This document shows positions 53,275 to 62,787 of a DNA stretch of 64,000 bases, in pieces. This DNA comes from an uncultured Eubacterium sp. (GTDB taxonomy: Bacteria > Bacillota > Clostridia > Peptostreptococcales > Anaerovoracaceae). Under the pieces are notes generated by a model, which was given only the letters and a program-made list of their open reading frames with translations, did no database searches and had not been told where the DNA came from. Both the position numbers and the translations under genes were made by a program. The DNA is taken from the NCBI GenBank assembly GCA_946555345.1, contig CAMNSS010000001.1:186001-250000 (forward strand), given 5' to 3'. Position 1 is the first letter of the stretch; every line of letters begins with the position of its first letter.

Positions 53275-56200
53275 TTATCGTGGCTTAAAGCCATAAACAA
53301 TATCCTTCGCTTCCTGCGGTAACACCTCATAGGATTTTCCGTCTTTGTTGTATGTAAGGTTAAATACAAGATCAGAGAGCCATTTCTTGAACGATGGATT
53401 GTCTTGAAACTGTTTGAACAGCTCCATGTTATCTGCCATGATAGCGAAAATAATTTGTTGCAAAGCCCGTTCACTTTCAAGCCTTGCGCTTTGTTCATCA
53501 GCGTTTTTCATGGCATTCTGATATTTCTCATCCCTGGAAACCATAGCAGGAATTTCGAGAATCTGCCTGCGTACATTATCCGCATCGTTCCAGTTGATAT
53601 TGCCAAACATATCATTGAAATCAGATAAAATAATGGAAAGCAAATCCATCTCCGGCTCGATAATATGGCCGGTCTTGCCAGCGGGGACTGGTGCAACCTC
53701 AGAATCGGAATCCTCCAGTTTGATGGACATTGACTCGCGCGCCTCACTGCGGTAACTTTCCAAATCGATTGCTTCAAGAATACCCTGCGACAAATCATCC
53801 TCACGGGGAGATGGCAGCTTTGGTATTAGGAGGTTTAGGAAAATGGAAAGCTTCTCCCAATCCGCATTGCCATAAGGAAGAATCGCACCGAGAAATCCGT
53901 ATGTACGGCAGAATGCTTTTGCCGCGCTTTTGAACTTAATCTGCTCATCCGTTTCCAGTTGCCGATAAATAGCCGTACAGGCGTCCAGGGCAGGATCGAG
54001 TTTGTCGCGGTCTGCGCCATTCAGATACAGGTTAACCAAGCGTTCTACATCATCGCCAGAATATACCTGGCATCCCTCCATCGCCGCCACAAGGTCATGG
54101 AGTTTGTTCGGGTCGGTCTCGCCGGATAAAATCGTGGTGCGGTAGTAGCGGGAAAAGGATTCCTCAATGATTTCCGGTTTATTAGCGAAATCCAAAACGA
54201 AGGTGTCATGTTTTTTCGGATGGCAACGGTTCAGCCTTGAAAGGGTCTGCACTGCTTTAATGTCATAAAGCATCTTATCCACATACATTGTGTGGAGCAG
54301 TGGTTCGTCAAAGCCCGTTTGAAACATATCTGCTACAATTAAGATGCGATACGGGTCTGCCTTAAAGGTCTTTGGTATCTTTGCGTCTGGGAATCCATTC
54401 AAGCCTGCCGAGGTCAGCGGCGATTCTTGTCCGTTGTACTTGCACTCGCCAGAGAAGGCGATAATGGCCTTATACGGGCTGTGCCTTTCTGAAAGGCATT
54501 TGTTGATGGCATAGTAATATTCGATACAACGTGGAATGCTGGCGGTCACGACCATAGCCCGGGCTTGCCCGCCAACTTTTCCCTTGGCGATAATCTGTTC
54601 GTGGAAGTGCTCAACCATCATGGCGGCTTTTTTCGCTATGGTATCGCTGTTGCTTTCCACGAAATTGCGGAGTTTTTTCTGTGCGCGCTTCTTATCGAAC
54701 ATCGGATCGTCTTCGACAGTCTTCATCAACCTGTAAAAGCTGTCGATAGGCGTGTAATTCTGCAGCACATCCAGAATAAATCCCTCCTGGATGGCTTGTT
54801 TCATCGTGTAAATATGGAATGGTTTGTGCTTAATGTCCCCGCCGTCCTGATACGGAATGCCGAATGTCTCCAGCGTCTTGTTCTTCGGGGTAGCCGTAAA
54901 TGCAAAATAGCTGGCATTGTCCAGCAGCTTGCGCCCTTCCATCATAGCGTTGATCTTGTCCTCATTGTCCATTTCATCATCTGAAGCGAGTCCGGAGAGG
55001 GCAAGATTCATCTGTGCGGAGTTCCGTCCGCTTTGTCCGGAGTGTGCCTCATCAATGATAATCGCAAAACGGTTACTTTTGTGGTCTGCTCCGAGCTGTG
55101 GAACAATATATGGGAATTTCTCAATCGTGGTAACGATAATGCGCTTGCCGTCCGTAATGGCTTTCGTAAGGTCGCTGGAGTGTTCCGCCCAAGCCACAGT
55201 ATTGCTAACTTGCATAAACTGCTTGATGGTGTCCCGGATCTGTTTGTCGAGGACACGGCGGTCGGTGACTACAATGACAGAGTCCAGCATCGGGCATCCA
55301 TCCTGTTCAAGCCCGATCAGCTGATGGGCAAGCCATGCGATAGAATTGGATTTGCCGCTTCCTGCGCTGTGCTGGATCAGGTATTTGCGCCCGACGCCAT
55401 TTTCCTGCACATCGCTAAGAAGTTTTGTGACCACATCGAGCTGATGATAACGCGGGAAAATTTGCTTTTCTTTTTTCTTTTTGGTGTCCTCATCTGCCTC
55501 GACAATGACTTGGGCGTAATTTTCGATAATCAGCGTCAGTTTTTCTTTTGTGAGAATATCTTTCCACAAGTAATCGGTCATCAAGCCGCTCGGATTTGGC
55601 GGATTGCCTGCGCCATCGTTGTACCCCTTATCGAAAGGCAGAAACCAACTGTCTTTGCCTGCAAGGCGAGTGCAGAATTTTATGCGGGCGTCATCCACAG
55701 CCAGATGCACCATACAGCGTTTGAACTGGAATAACATCTCTCTTGGGTCACGGTCATCCTTATACTGCTGGACAGCATCGTCCGTATTTTGCTTTGTAAG
55801 CTGGTTTTTCAGTTCAAATGTAATGACAGGCAATCCATTGATGAATAAGCACAGATCAAGAGCTAGTTTGCCTGCGTTTTGAGCGTAGCGGAGCTGGCGC
55901 GTCACACTAAAAATATTTCTCTGGAACATCTCCCGTGCCTTTGTGTTATTTTCGGTCGGCGTGAGGTAGAACATGATGAGATTGGCAGGATAGATTTTGA
56001 CGCCATTGCGCAGAACATCTATAATGCCGCGTTTAGCCAATTCCCCTTGGAGGCGGTTCAGAAACTGCCGCTTTTTCTGCTCAGACTGGAACACCCCCAG
56101 TTTATTCATCTGCGAGGGCTGGGTATCCTGCAAAAATCGAAAAAGCCGGGTTTCATCAATCGCATATTCTTTGTTATAATCGGCGTTAGTTCCCTCCTCA

Positions 56201-56277
56201 TAACCATTCTGCCCGACTAGGTGTTTTACGATGAGGGCTTCCAGACCGCTTTCTCTTGTGTTTGTAAATTCCAGCAT
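53275..56277 (-). CDS. hsdR: type I restriction enzyme, R subunit
   Basis: The 1000-residue motor and nuclease subunit of a type I restriction-modification complex. The N-terminal PD-(D/E)xK nuclease motif is around ITFELKNQLTKQNTDDAVQQY (about 152-172). The helicase starts with Walker A HSAGSGKSNS (about 303-312), followed by the DEAH box IIDEAHSGQSG, TATPKNKT, and motif VI LSRLNRCHPKK. The frame is complete, so restriction is probably active. Last gene of the operon; its start follows the small ORF by two bases. Confidence 0.95.
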   Translation of the reverse strand: MLEFTNTRESGLEALIVKHLVGQNGYEEGTNADYNKEYAIDETRLFRFLQDTQPSQMNKLGVFQSEQKKRQFLNRLQGELAKRGIIDVLRNGVKIYPANLIMFYLTPTENNTKAREMFQRNIFSVTRQLRYAQNAGKLALDLCLFINGLPVITFELKNQLTKQNTDDAVQQYKDDRDPREMLFQFKRCMVHLAVDDARIKFCTRLAGKDSWFLPFDKGYNDGAGNPPNPSGLMTDYLWKDILTKEKLTLIIENYAQVIVEADEDTKKKKEKQIFPRYHQLDVVTKLLSDVQENGVGRKYLIQHSAGSGKSNSIAWLAHQLIGLEQDGCPMLDSVIVVTDRRVLDKQIRDTIKQFMQVSNTVAWAEHSSDLTKAITDGKRIIVTTIEKFPYIVPQLGADHKSNRFAIIIDEAHSGQSGRNSAQMNLALSGLASDDEMDNEDKINAMMEGRKLLDNASYFAFTATPKNKTLETFGIPYQDGGDIKHKPFHIYTMKQAIQEGFILDVLQNYTPIDSFYRLMKTVEDDPMFDKKRAQKKLRNFVESNSDTIAKKAAMMVEHFHEQIIAKGKVGGQARAMVVTASIPRCIEYYYAINKCLSERHSPYKAIIAFSGECKYNGQESPLTSAGLNGFPDAKIPKTFKADPYRILIVADMFQTGFDEPLLHTMYVDKMLYDIKAVQTLSRLNRCHPKKHDTFVLDFANKPEIIEESFSRYYRTTILSGETDPNKLHDLVAAMEGCQVYSGDDVERLVNLYLNGADRDKLDPALDACTAIYRQLETDEQIKFKSAAKAFCRTYGFLGAILPYGNADWEKLSIFLNLLIPKLPSPREDDLSQGILEAIDLESYRSEARESMSIKLEDSDSEVAPVPAGKTGHIIEPEMDLLSIILSDFNDMFGNINWNDADNVRRQILEIPAMVSRDEKYQNAMKNADEQSARLESERALQQIIFAIMADNMELFKQFQDNPSFKKWLSDLVFNLTYNKDGKSYEVLPQEAKDIVYGFKPR

Positions 56278-56279
56278 AG

Positions 56280-56453
56280 TTACCTCTTTTGCTTTGTAAA
56301 GTGCTGCTGCTCATAAAATTGCTTAGCAAGTTCTTTCACTTCATCTTCGTAGGCTTTTCTGTATGCCTTTTCCCACTCGGTGTAATTGGGGGTGTTGTCA
56401 ATACACTTCTTGATAATTTCAGCAAAAGCACTGATAAAATTCATTTCATTCAT
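56280..56453 (-). CDS. small protein between hsdS and hsdR
   Basis: A 57-residue open frame, easily missed because of its size. It begins MNEMNFISAFAEIIKKC, continues with IDNTPNYTEWEKAYRKAYEDEVKEL-type amphipathic helices and ends FTKQKR. It fills the spacer exactly: 7 bases after the hsdS stop and 2 bases before the hsdR start. Acidic-aromatic helical character suggests a small helical protein; it may regulate or assemble the type I complex, but no function is known to me. Confidence 0.65.
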   Translation of the reverse strand: MNEMNFISAFAEIIKKCIDNTPNYTEWEKAYRKAYEDEVKELAKQFYEQQHFTKQKR

Positions 56454-56460
56454 TTGTTAA

Positions 56461-57798
56461 TTACTCCTCCATCTCCGCATTTTTACCGTCAGCATCCACG
56501 GCATCACTGCCTATGTGCTTATCAATAAATTCGTATTCAGGGATTTCGACATCACGGACATCAATTTTGCCAGTGACGGCATCGGAGATAAGGCGCAATT
56601 TCAAATCATATAGATTTGAAATTATTTGCAGTTGCTTTTTAATAATATTGTCTATTTCAAGCAATTTTTTATCAAGATAATTCACTATTTCTTGTTGTTC
56701 ATCCAATGATGGCAACGGTACATACATATTTAGTATATAATCTGAATTTGCTCTTGGCATTTTTGCACCGTATGTAGACGAATTGACAGAATCAATAAAC
56801 CATTCGTGAAGCATAACATACCGTAAAAAGCGTATATCTCCATTAAATGAGGAAAATATCAATAGCTCTCCTGTGCAGTAACTGTCATACGGAGCAATAA
56901 TTACTTTTGCCAAGTATGGGCGTAATTTTGAAAACATCAAATCTCCTCGGCGGCAAACGCATTGCACCGAAGCATCATACTCTGATCGTGTTGGTCGTAT
57001 ATCATTTGAATAGCTGTTTATATTTTCTAAACCAATATATCTATCTTCACTATTAGGCGTGTATTCGTTTTTTTCATTTCTAACTGTTGTGACCCGTTTC
57101 AATTTGACAATCTTCCAATGTTCTGGCATCTTATCAAACCATGTAACATCGCTATCCTTAAAACATATGTCCGTATTCAATCCCTTTGTAACAGCGTTAT
57201 TTATGATGGATTTTTTTAGTTTTGTCAATTCTTCAATTTGTCGTTTCCGTACGGTAATCAGCCTATTGATGCTCGCAACCTTCCAGTCCAGAAACCGCAC
57301 AATCTGCTCCTGCTCGGGGCGGGACGGGACGGGGATGCGATGGTTCTTAAGCTTTGCGTAATCAATATTCTGGCCTTCGCGAATGCCTGTGACACAGGTC
57401 TTTAGAAGTTCTATGAATGAGTGCGATTTAGCAAGATATCTGAAGTATTCCGATGTTAGAATATTCTTTGAAACCATAATGGTATATGCCGGACTGATAA
57501 TTCCTTGATAATAAGCATACTCTATCCCGCCTTGGAATGAACGCAAACTTATAACGAAGTCACCAATTCGGACTAACTTCAATGAATGTAAATCCTTTTG
57601 TGCCTCTACAGTACGGGCATTATAAAGGTTTTTGGGAACAACGCCCATATTCTGTGAAGCGACAAGGAGTGGTTCGTCTGGATATCCTTTTTCATTCCGT
57701 TCCCCAAAGGCATATTTGATTTTGATTGTCTTCCATTCTCTTGGAATTTCCGTTAGCCATAATTGGTTGGTGCTTTTGTAGTCAGGATAAATCTTCAT
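56461..57798 (-). CDS. hsdS: type I restriction enzyme, specificity subunit
   Basis: A 445-residue DNA-recognition subunit. Two target recognition domains (about 1-150 and 215-380) are each followed by a conserved helical spacer: PSRPEQEQIVRFLDWKVASI (about 157-176) and the matching PLPSLDEQQEIVNYLDKKL (about 372-390). This internal duplication is typical of HsdS and sets a two-part recognition sequence, which cannot be read off. The start overlaps the hsdM stop (ATGA). Lower GC in the recognition domains agrees with frequent exchange of this gene. Confidence 0.93.
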   Translation of the reverse strand: MKIYPDYKSTNQLWLTEIPREWKTIKIKYAFGERNEKGYPDEPLLVASQNMGVVPKNLYNARTVEAQKDLHSLKLVRIGDFVISLRSFQGGIEYAYYQGIISPAYTIMVSKNILTSEYFRYLAKSHSFIELLKTCVTGIREGQNIDYAKLKNHRIPVPSRPEQEQIVRFLDWKVASINRLITVRKRQIEELTKLKKSIINNAVTKGLNTDICFKDSDVTWFDKMPEHWKIVKLKRVTTVRNEKNEYTPNSEDRYIGLENINSYSNDIRPTRSEYDASVQCVCRRGDLMFSKLRPYLAKVIIAPYDSYCTGELLIFSSFNGDIRFLRYVMLHEWFIDSVNSSTYGAKMPRANSDYILNMYVPLPSLDEQQEIVNYLDKKLLEIDNIIKKQLQIISNLYDLKLRLISDAVTGKIDVRDVEIPEYEFIDKHIGSDAVDADGKNAEMEE

Positions 57799-59801
57799 GA
57801 AATACCCTCCATAATCTCCGCCATCATGCCATCCGCCTCCCGTTCAAGGGCTTTCAAGCTTTCCAAAATTTCCTCCATCGGGCGCAGTTCTGTTGGTTTG
57901 TAGAAATATTTGGTGAAGCTGATTTCGTAGCCAATCTGTGTTCTCTTTCCATCCACATAAGCATCGGGAGCATAGGGCAATACCTCGTTTTTCATAAACG
58001 CATCAATGCCGCCTTCATAAGTCAATGGAATGTTTTCTGCGTCCCGCAAGTCAACATCTGGTTCTCCTTCGATGGGCTTGCAAGCTGGGTCTTTCTCCGT
58101 GATGAAAGACCGGATTTTCTTCAAAACGCTAGCTTTCAGTTTCGTAGCTTTGGAAAATGCTGTCCAGTCATCCAAAGGAGCGGTTTTTGCAGCTTCGGCA
58201 ATAGCGGTATTTACTGACGCAAGTTCGTCTGGTTTCTTAAATAAATTGGCTGGAATTTCCCTGTCAGGATATATGCGCAGGCGCAGAGGACGCTCCACTG
58301 TAACGGACCAGTAGCCAAACTCCTCGTTATTGAAAATCATGCTGGCTTCGCTTTGTTCCATCTGCATAAAGATGCGTACAATTTCCTGGCGGATTTCCGG
58401 TGTAACCTCACAGTTCTTTTTGCCCATATTTTTGCGGAGCGGGGATTTCATGGCGGTTGCGTCAATCAACTGGATTTTCCCTTTGCGGCGTTCTTCCTTC
58501 TGGTTGGATAGAATCCAGATGAATGTCCCGATTCCTGTGTTATAAAACATATTTTCTGGCAAAGCGATGATGGCCTCGATCAAATCATTCTCGATTAGAT
58601 AGCGGCGGGCGTTGCTTTCCCCGCTGCCAGCGTCCCCGGTAAATATGGATGAGCCGTTATGTACCTCGGCAATGCGGCTGCCAAGCGGCGTGTCCTTTTT
58701 CATTTTTGCCACATTGTTCAGCAGGAAAAGCAACTGGCCGTCGCTTGTCCGCGGAATCATTGCCATCTGTTCGCCGCCCTCAAGATAGGCATTAAAGCGG
58801 GTATCCAAAATCTCTTTTTTGCCGCCCATTTTCTCCGCATCAACTTTCCAGCTTTTTCCATATGGAGGATTTGACAGCATAAAGTCAAATTGCCTTGTGG
58901 CGTTTCCATCCAAAGAAAGCGTAGAGCCGTAACTGATATGCTCCGCCTGCTGTCCATCGCCTTTGAGCAGCATATCCGCCTTGCAAATCGCATATGTTTC
59001 CGGGTTCACCTCCTGCCCGAACAGATGGATCGATACATTCTTTCCGTACTGCTGGGCAATCGCCAGAAGCCTGTCTTGTGTGACGGTAAGCATGCCGCCT
59101 GTACCGCAAGCTCCGTCATAGCAGGAATAGGTGGAGTCTTTGATTTGATCCGCAATCGGCATAAAGACAAGATCGGTCATCAACTCGACGACATCGCGGG
59201 GCGTCCAGTGTTCCCCAGCTTCCTCGTTGTTTTCTTCGTTGAACTTGCGAATCAGTTCTTCAAAGATCGTACCCATGCCGTGGTTATCCAGTCCTGGGTG
59301 TTTCACGATAGTCTGTGCATCGTCCTTATAGACTGGATTCGGAGAGAGGTTGATGTCCGGCGAAATAAATTTCTCAATCACCGCCCCCAGAATATCCGCC
59401 TCAATCATCGTGTCAATTTGGTTTCGGAACTTGAATTTTTCCAAAATCTCCTGCACATTCGGTGAAAAGCCATCCAAGTAAACTTCAAAGTCGGTCTTTA
59501 GCGTCTGCTTTTTTGCGCGGCTGGTGAGGTCGCGCAGACGGAACGGCGATGCATTGCAGAATGCCTGCCCCGCCGCATTGCACAGCGCCGGCCACTGATT
59601 ATCGATTTTGGATGCATCCAGCATCTTCTTCATATCAAGAACCGTATCCTTGCTGTCCTCCAGCATGGCGTCCAAACGGCGTATTACTGTCATCGGCAAA
59701 ATAACATCGCGATATTTTCCACGTACATATACATCACGCAGGCAGTCATCTGCAATCCCCCATATAAAACTTACGATTGTATTGTGGATTTGATTGTCCA
59801 T
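57795..59801 (-). CDS. hsdM: type I restriction enzyme, methyltransferase subunit
   Basis: A 668-residue adenine-N6 methyltransferase subunit. An N-terminal helical domain (about 1-150) precedes the catalytic domain with SAM motif I YDGACGTGGML (about 228-238) and catalytic motif IV NPPYGKSW (about 311-318). The C-terminus is long compared with the 500-residue E. coli type and includes a region similar to larger Firmicutes HsdM proteins. AAAGGAAA precedes the start. First gene of the operon. Confidence 0.94.
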   Translation of the reverse strand: MDNQIHNTIVSFIWGIADDCLRDVYVRGKYRDVILPMTVIRRLDAMLEDSKDTVLDMKKMLDASKIDNQWPALCNAAGQAFCNASPFRLRDLTSRAKKQTLKTDFEVYLDGFSPNVQEILEKFKFRNQIDTMIEADILGAVIEKFISPDINLSPNPVYKDDAQTIVKHPGLDNHGMGTIFEELIRKFNEENNEEAGEHWTPRDVVELMTDLVFMPIADQIKDSTYSCYDGACGTGGMLTVTQDRLLAIAQQYGKNVSIHLFGQEVNPETYAICKADMLLKGDGQQAEHISYGSTLSLDGNATRQFDFMLSNPPYGKSWKVDAEKMGGKKEILDTRFNAYLEGGEQMAMIPRTSDGQLLFLLNNVAKMKKDTPLGSRIAEVHNGSSIFTGDAGSGESNARRYLIENDLIEAIIALPENMFYNTGIGTFIWILSNQKEERRKGKIQLIDATAMKSPLRKNMGKKNCEVTPEIRQEIVRIFMQMEQSEASMIFNNEEFGYWSVTVERPLRLRIYPDREIPANLFKKPDELASVNTAIAEAAKTAPLDDWTAFSKATKLKASVLKKIRSFITEKDPACKPIEGEPDVDLRDAENIPLTYEGGIDAFMKNEVLPYAPDAYVDGKRTQIGYEISFTKYFYKPTELRPMEEILESLKALEREADGMMAEIMEGIS

Positions 59802-59881
59802 GTGTCTTCGTTTCCTTTTCTATCATATCACTGGCATTGCATCTTAGGGCTATGCGGATTTTTTTCAGAGTCTTGTTGCTT

Positions 59882-59910
59882 ATTATAACACGCACAGCCT
59901 CAAAGCGCAA
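59882..59910 (-). promoter_or_regulatory. sigma-A promoter of the hsd operon
   Basis: On the minus strand TTGCGC (59910-59905), 17 bases, TATAAT (59887-59882). It begins directly after the hairpin at 59912. Leader of about 75 bases. Confidence 0.6.
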
Positions 59911-59911
59911 A

Positions 59912-59939
59912 ATTTCCCCCTGCGATTGCAGGGGGAAAT
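59912..59939. terminator. perfect 12-bp hairpin upstream of hsd promoter
   Basis: ATTTCCCCCTGC (59912-59923) and GCAGGGGGAAAT (59928-59939) pair perfectly around GATT. It may insulate the hsd promoter from transcription of the alpha/beta hydrolase gene; the T run on the minus side is short (TTTTGC). Confidence 0.6.
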
Positions 59940-60108
59940 ACTGATTTTCCTTAATTTTCGCTTTCATCAACGAGGCCAATTTTGCCCCAGTGGCAGGAAG
60001 CGTTTTTATTAATGGATACTGAACGGACACTTCTTCTGGCGCAGTCCTTACCGGTCAGGCGGCTTCAGTGCAACTGCCTGTATTCATGCTGTTTTTCGGC
60101 GGCCGCCG

Positions 60109-61122
60109 CTATTTCAGGTATTCTTTAAAGAAGCCTTCCAGCTTATCGAACGGGATCGCATCCTTTCCGCCTCCGTCGTACAAGTCGGTGTGGACGGCAT
60201 CCGGGATGATCAGTAGCTCTTTGTTATCCGAAAAAGGGTTATCCGTTGCCATGGTGGCATACGCATCGCGGCTGAAATAGCAGGAGTGCGCCTTTTCCCC
60301 GTGCATGATCAGGACGGCGCTGCGGATTTCATTGCTGTAGCTTAAAATCGGCTGGTTCATGAAAGACATACATCCGATTACGTTCCAGCCGCCGTTGGAG
60401 TTCAGGGAACGCGCATGATAGCCACGGCCGGTTTTATAATAATCGTAATAATCTGCGACGAAGAACGGCGCATCTTCTGGGAGCGGATCGACGACCCCGC
60501 CGCCTGGCGCATAGCTGTCATTTTTGTAATCGTTGGTCCTTTGCGCATTCATGGCTGCTTTTTTTGCATACCTTGCGCCTGCGGAATCCTCTGCGTCAAA
60601 ATAACCGTTGGCGTTGACGCGGGACATATCGTACATCGTGGAAGTGACCGTTGCCTTGATGCGGGTATCCAGCGCCGCCGCATTCAGGGCCAGGCCGCCC
60701 CAGCCACAGATGCCGATAATGCCGATTTTTTCAGGATCGACGTTTTCCTGCACGGAGAGAAAATCCACCGCCGCCTGGAAATCTTCGGTGTTGATGTCGG
60801 GGGAAGCCATGTACCGGGGATTGCCGCCGCTTTCTCCCGTGTAGGACGGATCAAAAGCGATCGCAAGAAAACCGCGCGTTGCCATTTCCTGCGCATACAG
60901 GCCGGCCGCTTGTTCTTTTACGGCTCCGAACGGTCCGCATACCGCAATCGCCGCCAACTGATCGGCCGCTTCCTTTGGCGTGTAAAGGTCTGCCGCCAGC
61001 GTGATGCCGTAACGGTTATGGAATGTCACCTTGCGGTGGTCTATCGTTTTGCGTTTGGGGAAGGTCTTATCCCATTCGTTTGTTAATTTGAGGTTTTCCA
61101 TTGTTGCCATTTTCGTCGTCAT
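60109..61122 (-). CDS. alpha/beta hydrolase with GICGWGG elbow
   Basis: A 337-residue alpha/beta-fold hydrolase. The nucleophile elbow reads IIGICGWGGLALNAA (about 136-150); the family is usually given as G-x-S-x-G, and here the likely nucleophile is cysteine, as in dienelactone hydrolases. A downstream Asp (VLIMHGEKAHS region) and His (PDAVHTDLYD, about 312) complete a possible triad. No signal peptide, so cytoplasmic. AAAGGATG precedes the start. Divergent from a LysR regulator, which probably controls it. Substrate unknown. Confidence 0.8.
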   Translation of the reverse strand: MTTKMATMENLKLTNEWDKTFPKRKTIDHRKVTFHNRYGITLAADLYTPKEAADQLAAIAVCGPFGAVKEQAAGLYAQEMATRGFLAIAFDPSYTGESGGNPRYMASPDINTEDFQAAVDFLSVQENVDPEKIGIIGICGWGGLALNAAALDTRIKATVTSTMYDMSRVNANGYFDAEDSAGARYAKKAAMNAQRTNDYKNDSYAPGGGVVDPLPEDAPFFVADYYDYYKTGRGYHARSLNSNGGWNVIGCMSFMNQPILSYSNEIRSAVLIMHGEKAHSCYFSRDAYATMATDNPFSDNKELLIIPDAVHTDLYDGGGKDAIPFDKLEGFFKEYLK

Positions 61123-61524
61123 TTTATCTTGTCATCCTTTCTGCTGCAACATATTTATGGTTAAGATTCCTCACAGCCAGTAAGGAATTATCCATTTTGT
61201 TGCTTTGCTTATGCAAAAAATAACGTTTGAGAGATAGGGCTGCCTCGGATGCCTGGCAAAGCTTGCAGTTCATATTATTTTTTCCCGGCGTTTTTTGTTG
61301 ATTTTTGCATATCCGCCAATCGGTTTCCTTGTAAATCGCATTATACGCCCTTGTTTTTCGGCGTGCTAATGGTTATAATTTATATCATGATATGAAAAAT
61401 TAGAATATCATAAAGGGTAAAGATGCGGAATGCTACGGAGTGTCAAGGCACAAACCATTACGACGCAAAAAATGCAAAACGCTATGGCGTGCAAAAATTC
61501 AAAATGCCGGGGAGGCGAATTGAT
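61123..61524. other. divergent regulatory region, hydrolase-LysR
   Basis: No gene in 402 bases. It contains the LysR promoter (61351-61379) and a palindrome at the expected start of transcription (61382-61393). The left 200 bases, which should hold the hydrolase promoter, show no clear boxes. Confidence 0.5.
61351..61393 (+). promoter_or_regulatory. LysR gene promoter with palindromic operator
   Basis: TTGTTT (61351-61356), 17 bases, TATAAT (61374-61379). The perfect dyad ATATCATGATAT (61382-61393) lies over the expected start, and the half-site ATATCAT recurs at 61405-61411. This suggests autoregulation by the LysR protein. Confidence 0.6.
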
Positions 61525-62409
61525 ATGGAACTTAGGACGATGCGGTATTTTCTCGCAGTAGCGAGGGAAGAAAACATGACCCGTGCGGCAGAGCAGCTTC
61601 ACGTTACCCAGCCGACGCTTTCCAAACAGTTAAAATCGCTGGAGGATGAACTAGGGAAAAAGCTGTTTATCCGGCACAGTTTTCACATTGAGCTGACCGA
61701 GGAAGGCGTTCTCTTGCGCAAGCGCGCCGAGGATTTGGTAAAAATGGCCGATAAAATCACCGAGGAATTTCATGCGTTCGATGATATTCTGGGCGGCGAC
61801 GTTTACTTTGGCTTGGCGGAATCCTACCAGATCAGGCATCTTGCCGCTGCAATCCGGGCGTTCAAGGATATCTGCCCGGGCCTGCGTTATCATATCACCA
61901 GCGGCGATACGGAGCAGGTAACGGAAAAGCTCGATAAGGGGCTTCTCGATTTTGCCGTGCTGGCGCAAGAACCGAACGCTGCCAAATACCACTGCCTGCC
62001 CTTTCCAAATGCTGATTTATGGGGGCTGGTCATGCCCGCCAGTTGTCCGTTGGCACAGAAAAATGAGATATATGCCAGCGATTTATCCGGGCTTCCTTTG
62101 TTTTGTTCGGAACAGGGTTGGCAGCACGATATCCCCAGGTGGTGTGGAAATGATATGGAAAAGCTGCACTTGGAGGGGTCGTTTCGGTTGTCTTATAACG
62201 GTTCGATTTTTGTTCGGGAGGGGCTTGGATATCTCTTGACTTTCCAGCATTTGATTGACACGAACCCCGATAGCGGGCTTGTATTCCGTCCTCTCGCGCC
62301 GAGGCTTGAAACGAAGATCTATTTGATCTGGAAAAGATATCAGGTGTTTACGCCGATTGCCGAGCGGCTTTTGGAAATGCTGAAGGACAGTTTTTCGTTT
62401 TCGGCGTGA
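61525..62409 (+). CDS. LysR family transcriptional regulator
   Basis: About 294 residues. The N-terminal winged helix-turn-helix reads MELRTMRYFLAVAREENMTRAAEQLHVTQPTLSKQL in outline (1-36), followed by the linker helix and a periplasmic-binding-like effector domain (about 90-290). The start at 61525 is preceded by GGGGAGG and matches the family N-terminus; the extra 34 codons upstream do not. Divergent from the alpha/beta hydrolase, its likely target. Effector unknown. Confidence 0.93.
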   Translation: MELRTMRYFLAVAREENMTRAAEQLHVTQPTLSKQLKSLEDELGKKLFIRHSFHIELTEEGVLLRKRAEDLVKMADKITEEFHAFDDILGGDVYFGLAESYQIRHLAAAIRAFKDICPGLRYHITSGDTEQVTEKLDKGLLDFAVLAQEPNAAKYHCLPFPNADLWGLVMPASCPLAQKNEIYASDLSGLPLFCSEQGWQHDIPRWCGNDMEKLHLEGSFRLSYNGSIFVREGLGYLLTFQHLIDTNPDSGLVFRPLAPRLETKIYLIWKRYQVFTPIAERLLEMLKDSFSFSA

Positions 62410-62787
62410 TTTTCAGCGAGAAGCGACTGCGTTAAAGAAACGAAACAAGGAGTTTGCAAAAGAAAATTCCAGGAAAATTTTATAAAAGCCTATCAATGTT
62501 TTATTCGGTACATGATATTAATGATGAACCAGGAGAGCTTTTATTCGGGTTTTCGCATAGCGTGGTATCATACCATGTGAAAATCTTTTTTATGTTGTAT
62601 CGAACTGTATCGAAATTTTTTTGCAAGCCGAATACAAGTAAACTCATGGAGCAGATGCCGGGCAAGGATAATCTCAATGCAGCACATTTGCAAGCCGTAA
62701 GAAACAAAGCTGTGGCAGGCGTGGATGTCATGGAAAAGAGGCAAGAATTATCTCTTGCCTCTTAAATCAAGTCTCGTGTTTTATTGC
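62410..62787. other. spacer between convergent LysR and esterase genes
   Basis: No gene was recognised in 378 bases; short frames on either strand lack ribosome binding sites. The right end holds the esterase terminator. Confidence 0.5.
62736..62763 (-). terminator. terminator of the carboxylesterase gene
   Basis: AAGAGGCAAG (62736-62745) pairs with CTTGCCTCTT (62754-62763), and on the minus strand it is followed by TTCC with a short T run. It lies 25 bases after the esterase stop. Confidence 0.7.

Larger units (their letters stand above)
59802..60108. other. spacer between hsdM promoter and alpha/beta hydrolase
   Basis: No gene. It holds the hsd promoter on the minus strand, a perfect hairpin at 59912-59939, and about 160 bases without recognised signals. 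Confidence 0.5.
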
